Assembly (NCBI RefSeq): GCF_040290245.1
Contig: NZ_PSMQ01000033.1
Span: 1 to 17,833, forward strand
Reading direction: 5' to 3'
Length of the DNA stretch: 17,833 nt
Origin: Thermus_A sp040290245
GTDB taxonomy: Bacteria; Deinococcota; Deinococci; Deinococcales; Thermaceae
Positions 13,358 through 17,833 of the stretch are shown in pieces; within the stretch, counting starts at the first letter, position 1, and each line of letters begins with the position of its first letter. The translations under genes were made by a program, and so were the position numbers. The notes beneath the pieces were generated by a model that did no database searches, was not told the DNA's origin, and worked only from the letters and a program-made list of their open reading frames with translations.

Positions 13358-13901
13358 GCCGCTGAGGGGTGGCGATGAGCTGGACCGTTCTTTCCCGCAC
13401 GGGGAGGCGGGGGTAGATCATCACCGGGTGGGCCAGGGTAGCGAAGGGGGCTTCCACCTCGAGCCAGGCCTGAGGAAAGCCGTACCCTTTGCCCACCCAG
13501 CCCCCCTCCTCGTCCACGGCCACCGCCCCGATCAGGACCAGATCCACCCCATGGGCCTTTAGGTCTACGGGCTCCCCGTGGCGGCTCACCTCCCGCACCC
13601 GGAAGAGCTTCCTGGGGTCCAGCCCCTCCACTTTCAAGAACGCCCCGGCCCGGTCGGGATGGGGGAGGATGAGGGCCTTTCCTGCCCTGAGCGCGGCCTC
13701 CCGCAGGGGTTTTAGGACCGCGTCCATCCCCACGAGGATGGTCCTTGCCCCTTGGAACTCCGCGGTCGCAACAAGCCTTTCCGCCGCCCGCCTGGCCCCT
13801 TTGAAGTTCGGGTGGTGGCCGTGGGGCGGGGTGGGGTGGAGGGCCAGGCCGTATTGCGAGAGGGCGTTCCAGACCTCTTCCCGTAGGGCCCCTAGGCTCA
13901 C
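13344..13901 (-). CDS. 5-formyltetrahydrofolate cyclo-ligase family protein (MTHFS-like)
   Basis: 185 residues. The N-terminal block REEVWNALSQYG and HGHHPNFKGARRAAERL resemble the archaeal and MTHFSD type of this family (IPNFKGAE...AAE). LREAALRAGKALILPHP, DLVLIGAVAVDEEGGWVGKGYGFPQAWLEV (about 120-149) and TLAHPVMI fit the cyclo-ligase core. The enzyme family converts 5-formyl-THF to 5,10-methenyl-THF with ATP. This subgroup's true substrate is less certain, because the glycine-rich motif GKGYGFPQAW departs from the classic GYYDR loop. The start is GTG 13901, with -10 box TATACT 7 bases upstream. It is convergent and overlapping with the FUN14 gene and divergent to dnaE with a 17-base gap. 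Confidence 0.78.
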   Translation of the reverse strand: MSLGALREEVWNALSQYGLALHPTPPHGHHPNFKGARRAAERLVATAEFQGARTILVGMDAVLKPLREAALRAGKALILPHPDRAGAFLKVEGLDPRKLFRVREVSRHGEPVDLKAHGVDLVLIGAVAVDEEGGWVGKGYGFPQAWLEVEAPFATLAHPVMIYPRLPVRERTVQLIATPQRLIRP

Positions 13902-13905
13902 GGGT

Positions 13906-13914
13906 TAGAGTATA
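13906..13914. promoter_or_regulatory. Bidirectional -10 element between the cyclo-ligase-like gene and dnaE
   Basis: TAGAGTATA on the plus strand is the reverse complement of the element at 12388-12396. TAGAGT (13906-13911) ends 7 bases before the dnaE ATG, and TATACT on the minus strand ends 7 bases before GTG 13901. Only 17 bases separate the two start codons. No ribosome-binding site precedes either start. Confidence 0.6.
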
Positions 13915-13918
13915 GGGG

Positions 13919-16900
13919 ATGGAGGGTAAAAAACCGAAGTTCGCCCACCTACACCAGCACACGCAGTTTTCCCTTTTGGACGGGGCGGCCCGCCTCGAGG
14001 ACCTCCTTTCCTGGGTGAAGGCCATAACCCCTCATGAGCCCGCCTTGGCCATGACCGACCACGGGAACCTCTTCGGGGCGGTGGAGTTCTACAAAAAGGC
14101 CACCGCAAAGGGCATCAAGCCCATCCTTGGCTACGAGGCCTATGTGGCGGCGGAAAGCCGCTTTGATCGCAAGCGGGGGAAGGGGCTAGACGGGGGGTAC
14201 TTCCACCTCACCCTCCTGGCCAAGGACTTTAAGGGGTACCAGAACCTGGTGAGGCTGGCCACCCGGGCCTACCTCGAGGGCTTTTACGAAAAACCCCGGA
14301 TCGACCGGGAGATCCTGAGGGAACACTCGGAGGGCCTCATCGCCCTCTCGGGGTGTCTGGGGGCGGAGATTCCGCAGTTCATCCTCCAGGACCGGCTGGA
14401 CCTGGCCGAGGCCAGGCTCAACGAGTACCTTTCCATCTTCAAGGACAACTATTTCGTCGAGATCCAGGACCATGGCCTTCCCGAGCAGAAGAAGGTCAAC
14501 CAGGTCCTGAAGGAGTTCGCCCGGAAGTACGGCCTAGGCCTTGTGGCCACCAACGACGGCCACTACGTGAGGAAGGAGGACGCGGAGGCCCATGCCGTCC
14601 TCCTGGCCATCCAGTCCAAGACCACCTGGGACGACCCCGAGCGCTGGAGATTCCCCTGCGAAGAGTTCTACGTCAAAACCCCAGAGGAGATGCGCCAAGC
14701 CCTGGGGGAGGAGTGGGGGGATGAGCCCTTTGACAACACGGTGGAGATCGCCCGGATGTGCAACGTGGAGCTGCCCATCGGGGAGAGGATGGTCTACCGC
14801 ATCCCCCGCTACCCCCTTCCTGAGGGACGGACGGAGAGCCAGTACCTTCGGGAGCTGACCTTCTTGGGGCTTTTAAGGCGCTACCCCGACCGGGTTACGG
14901 AGGGGATTTACCGGGAACTTTTCCGCAGGATGGACAAGCTCCCCCCCCACGGGGACGAAGAGGCCCTGGCCCGGGCCCTGAGCCAGCTTTCCCCCCAGGA
15001 CTGGGAGAAGGCGCGGGGCACCCTACCCCCTTTAGAGGGGGTCTTTGAATGGGACGGGTGGCGGATCCTGGCCCGGGCCTTTTATGAGCTATCCGTTATC
15101 GAAAAGATGGGCTTTCCAGGGTATTTTCTCATCGTCCAGGACTACATCAACTGGGCCAGGGGCCAGGGGATTAGCGTGGGGCCGGGCCGGGGTTCGGCGG
15201 TGGGAAGCCTGGTGGCCTACGCGGTGGGCATCACCAACCTCGATCCCCTGCGCTTCGGCCTCCTCTTTGAGCGCTTTTTGAACCCGGAAAGGGTCTCCAT
15301 GCCCGACATCGACACCGACTTCTCCGACCGCCGCCGGGACGAGGTGATCCGTTACGTGAAGGCCCGCTACGGGGAGGAGAAGGTGGCCCAGATCGGCACC
15401 TTTGGGAGCATGGCCTCCAAGGCCGCCCTAAAGGACGTGGCCCGGGTCTTCGGCATCCCCCACAAAAAGGCGGAGGAGCTCGCCAAGCTCATCCCCGTGC
15501 AGTTCGGAAAGCCCAAGCCCCTGGCCGAGGCGGTGGAGGTCATCCCGGAGCTTAAGGCGGAAATGGAGAAGGACCCCCTTATCCGCCGGGTGATCGAGGT
15601 GGCCATGCGCCTGGAGGGCCTTTCCCGCCACGCCTCGGTCCACGCGGCCGGGGTGGTCATCTCGGACGAGCCCCTCACGGAGCTTGTTCCCCTTATGCGG
15701 GACACCTCCGGGGAAGGGGTGGTGACCCAGTACGACATGGGCGGGGTGGAGGCCCTGGGGCTTTTGAAGATGGACTTTTTGGGCCTGCGCACCCTTTCCT
15801 TTTTGGACGAGGCCAAGCGCATCGTCAAGGAGTCCCGGGGGGTGGATCTGGACTACGACCGGCTCCCCCTGGACGACCCCAAGACTTTCGAACTCCTTTC
15901 CCGGGGGGAGACCAAGGGGGTGTTCCAGCTGGAGTCCGGTGGGATGGTGGCCACCTTGAAGGGCATGAAGCCCCGGCGGCTCGAGGACCTGATCGCCCTT
16001 CTCTCCCTTTACCGCCCTGGGCCGATGGAGCACATCCCCACCTACATCCGCCGCCACCACGGCCAGGAGCCCGTGAGCTACGCGGAATTCCCCCACGCGG
16101 AAAAATACCTCAGGCCCATTTTGGACGAGACCTACGGCATACCCGTTTACCAGGAGCAGATCATCCAGATCGCTTCCCAGGTGGCGGGCTACTCCCTGGG
16201 GGAAGCCGACCTTCTCCGCCGGGCGATGGGCAAGAAGAAGAGCGAGGAGATGAGGGCCCACCGGGAGCGGTTTGTCCGGGGGGCGAAGGAGCGGGGGGTG
16301 CCAGAGGAGGAGGCCGATCGGCTTTTTGACCTCCTCGAGGCCTTCGCCGACTATGGCTTTAATAAGTCCCACGCCGCCGCCTATAGCCTCCTTTCCTACC
16401 AGACCGCCTATGTCAAGGCCCACTATCCGGTGGAGTTCATAGCCGCCCTCCTTTCCGTGGAGCGGCACGATTCCGACAAGGTGGCCGAGTACATCCGGGA
16501 TGCCCGGGCCATGGGGATTGAGGTTCTCGCGCCGGATGTGAACGAGAGCGGATTCGACTTCCGGGTCGTGGGCGGGCGCATTTTGTTCGGGCTTTCTGCG
16601 GTGAAGAACGTGGGGGAGGGGGTGGCGGAGGCCATCCTTTCCGAGAGGGCCCGGGGGGGGCCTTTCCGGAGCTTTGCGGACTTCCTCCTCCGTCTGGACG
16701 AAAAGGTGGCGAACCGGAGGGCGGTGGAGTCCCTCATCAAGGCGGGGGCCTTGGACCGGTTCGGGGAACGGGGTCAGCTCCTTGCCGCCTTGGATGAGTT
16801 TTTGCGCTGGGCTTCTGCGGAGAGGGAGCGGCGAAAAAGCGGTCTTGGCCTGCTTTTTGAGTCCATGGAGCCCCCCTTGCCCAAGACGCCCCCTTTGGAC

Positions 16901-17581
16901 GAGGTGAACCGGCTCCGGTACGAGAAGGAGGCCCTGGGCCTCTACCTCTTTGGCCACCCCGTCCTCCGCTACCCGGGCCTAAAGGAAGCGGCGACCACCA
17001 GCCTGGCCGGCCTCAGGGCCTACGTCCAGGCCACGGGGGGGCGGCGGGCCCGGGTCATCCTCGCAGGGGTGGTGGAGGAGGTGGTGCGCAAGCCCACGAA
17101 AAGCGGCGGCATGATGGCCCGGTTCGTCCTTTCCGATGAGACGGGGGCCCTGGAGGCCATCGCCTTTGGCCGGGCGTATGAGCGGGTCTCCCCCAGGCTT
17201 AAGGAGGACCTCCCGGTCCTTCTTTTGGCCGAGGTGGAGGAAGAGGAGGAGACCCTGCGCCTTTTGGCCCAGACGGTCTACCCCTATGAGGACCTGGCCC
17301 ATCTGCCCAAAGCCCTGGAGCTCGAGCTGGACCTGGCCCTTTTGGATGAGGGGGCCATCCTTCATCTGAAGAGCCTTTTGGAGGAGCATCCGGGGCCCTT
17401 GCCTTTGTACCTCAAGGTGGAGGGCCCCTTTGGGGAAGCCGTCCTGTCCGCCCGGGAGGTCCGGGTGGGGGAGGAGGTGCTGGCCCTTTTGGAAGAGAGG
17501 GGTTACCGGGGGTACACCCTGCCCGATCGGGAGGCCCTTTGGAGCCTAGACCCAGGGGGGGAGGCGGCGGTGCCCTTCTGA
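13919..17581 (+). CDS. dnaE: DNA polymerase III alpha subunit (DnaE), complete and intein-free
   Basis: The 1220-residue replicative polymerase. The PHP domain (about 1-285) opens with FAHLHQHTQFSLLDG (H10, H12, H14), a metal-binding site reported to give Thermus DnaE proofreading activity. The polymerase core has GPGRGSAVGSLVAYAVG near 421-437, MPDIDTDFSD with catalytic D463 and D465, and the third aspartate D619 in LLKMDFLGLRTL. GFNKSHAAAYSLLSYQTAYVK is near 813, a helix-hairpin-helix (FGLSAVKNVGEGVAEAIL) near 889-906, and an OB fold (ARVILAGVVEEVVRKPTKSG) from about 1043. A GLGLLF segment near 978-983 may be the clamp-binding motif. Length agrees with intein-free Thermus DnaE. It starts at ATG 13919 with no ribosome-binding site and a -10 box 7 bases upstream. 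Confidence 0.98.
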   Translation: MEGKKPKFAHLHQHTQFSLLDGAARLEDLLSWVKAITPHEPALAMTDHGNLFGAVEFYKKATAKGIKPILGYEAYVAAESRFDRKRGKGLDGGYFHLTLLAKDFKGYQNLVRLATRAYLEGFYEKPRIDREILREHSEGLIALSGCLGAEIPQFILQDRLDLAEARLNEYLSIFKDNYFVEIQDHGLPEQKKVNQVLKEFARKYGLGLVATNDGHYVRKEDAEAHAVLLAIQSKTTWDDPERWRFPCEEFYVKTPEEMRQALGEEWGDEPFDNTVEIARMCNVELPIGERMVYRIPRYPLPEGRTESQYLRELTFLGLLRRYPDRVTEGIYRELFRRMDKLPPHGDEEALARALSQLSPQDWEKARGTLPPLEGVFEWDGWRILARAFYELSVIEKMGFPGYFLIVQDYINWARGQGISVGPGRGSAVGSLVAYAVGITNLDPLRFGLLFERFLNPERVSMPDIDTDFSDRRRDEVIRYVKARYGEEKVAQIGTFGSMASKAALKDVARVFGIPHKKAEELAKLIPVQFGKPKPLAEAVEVIPELKAEMEKDPLIRRVIEVAMRLEGLSRHASVHAAGVVISDEPLTELVPLMRDTSGEGVVTQYDMGGVEALGLLKMDFLGLRTLSFLDEAKRIVKESRGVDLDYDRLPLDDPKTFELLSRGETKGVFQLESGGMVATLKGMKPRRLEDLIALLSLYRPGPMEHIPTYIRRHHGQEPVSYAEFPHAEKYLRPILDETYGIPVYQEQIIQIASQVAGYSLGEADLLRRAMGKKKSEEMRAHRERFVRGAKERGVPEEEADRLFDLLEAFADYGFNKSHAAAYSLLSYQTAYVKAHYPVEFIAALLSVERHDSDKVAEYIRDARAMGIEVLAPDVNESGFDFRVVGGRILFGLSAVKNVGEGVAEAILSERARGGPFRSFADFLLRLDEKVANRRAVESLIKAGALDRFGERGQLLAALDEFLRWASAERERRKSGLGLLFESMEPPLPKTPPLDEVNRLRYEKEALGLYLFGHPVLRYPGLKEAATTSLAGLRAYVQATGGRRARVILAGVVEEVVRKPTKSGGMMARFVLSDETGALEAIAFGRAYERVSPRLKEDLPVLLLAEVEEEEETLRLLAQTVYPYEDLAHLPKALELELDLALLDEGAILHLKSLLEEHPGPLPLYLKVEGPFGEAVLSAREVRVGEEVLALLEERGYRGYTLPDREALWSLDPGGEAAVPF

Positions 17582-17602
17582 CAGGCGAACGGCCATGTAC
17601 GC

Positions 17603-17630
17603 AAAACCCCCGGGGGTGCCCCCCGGGGGT
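17603..17630 (-). terminator. Intrinsic terminator of groEL, between groEL and dnaE
   Basis: A 10-bp stem, ACCCCCGGGG / CCCCGGGGGT, with a 5-base loop. On the minus strand it is followed by TTTTG, so it serves groEL. On the plus strand no T-run follows, but the hairpin may still help to end the dnaE transcript. Confidence 0.75.
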
Positions 17631-17645
17631 GGCCCGGACGGTGGG

Positions 17646-17833
17646 TTAGAAGTCCATCTCCCCAGCGCCGGCGGGGGCGGGGGTAGACTCCTTCTTCTCG
17701 GGCTTCTCCGCCACCACGGCCTCGGTGGTGAGGATGAGGGCGCCGATGGAGGCGGCGTTCTGCAGGGCGGTACGGGTGACCTTGGCGGGGTCGACGATGC
17801 CGTACTCCATCATGTCGCCGTACTCGCCGGTGG
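17646..17833 (-). CDS. groL: GroEL chaperonin, C-terminal end (partial)
   Basis: The last 61 codons of the 60-kDa chaperonin run off the right edge. The visible protein reads TGEYGDMMEYGIVDPAKVTR, then TALQNAASIGALILTTEAVV, the standard GroEL equatorial-domain end. The tail is AEKPEKKESTPAPAGAGEMDF. Many GroELs end in a GGM repeat; Thermus has an Ala/Pro-rich tail ending in MDF instead, as here. The gene converges on dnaE with a terminator hairpin between them. Confidence 0.96.
   Translation of the reverse strand, partial: TGEYGDMMEYGIVDPAKVTRTALQNAASIGALILTTEAVVAEKPEKKESTPAPAGAGEMDF

Noticed and set aside
15428..16957. Long open frame of 509 codons on the minus strand inside dnaE
   Set aside because: It is antisense to the conserved polymerase core and rich in Gly, His, Leu and Pro with no recognisable motif. 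Such shadows are expected at this GC content.
1..17833. CRISPR array, insertion sequence, prophage, tRNA or rRNA
   Set aside because: No regularly spaced repeats, transposase or phage motifs, cloverleaf with conserved TpsiC-like bases, or rRNA-like stretches were seen. Base composition looks even throughout.

Overview
The window is GC-rich (by eye about two thirds G+C) and comes from a Thermus species. Homocitrate synthase, LysW, LysX, IspF and the DNA polymerase III alpha subunit all read like the Thermus versions, genes are packed with gaps of a few bases or overlaps, and many start codons lie 6-7 bases behind a -10 box. It does not look like T. thermophilus itself: dnaE has no intein, and residues differ throughout the proteins I can compare from memory. 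No CRISPR array, insertion sequence, tRNA or rRNA is visible.

Region 1 (1-4380, minus strand) is the alpha-aminoadipate lysine operon. It reads, from right to left: a strong promoter, a short leader peptide with tandem Lys codons, an attenuator-like terminator, homocitrate synthase, homoaconitase large and small subunits, a LysW-like two-zinc-ribbon protein, the carrier protein LysW, the ligase LysX, and the first codons of the next gene (probably lysY). Homocitrate synthase and homoaconitase lead towards 2-oxoadipate. LysX then couples aminoadipate to the C-terminal Glu of LysW, which carries it through the later steps.

Region 2 (4377-7214, minus strand) holds a cis-prenyl (undecaprenyl) diphosphate synthase, an acyl-CoA dehydrogenase and a cysteine synthase cut by a 126-base run of N (7215-7340). 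Region 3 (7341-8947, plus strand) holds a SlyD-type prolyl isomerase broken by a frameshift at a G10 tract, a cold-shock protein and SurE. Each of the last two has its own promoter built into the preceding terminator.

Region 4 (8915-11872) has an S-adenosylmethionine hydrolase (DUF62) coupled to a TPR plus membrane protein on the minus strand, and a divergent exported TPR protein on the plus strand. Region 5 (11926-13901) has IspF, an HD-domain hydrolase, a FUN14-family membrane protein and a 5-formyl-THF cyclo-ligase-like protein. Region 6 (13919-17833) has the complete dnaE and, convergent to it, the C-terminal end of groEL.

The most interesting non-coding features are the Lys-Lys leader and attenuator before homocitrate synthase, and an 11-base element shared by two divergent gene pairs that offers a -10 box in both directions. 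A large excess of CTCGAG across the window and the LysW-like double zinc-ribbon protein also stand out.
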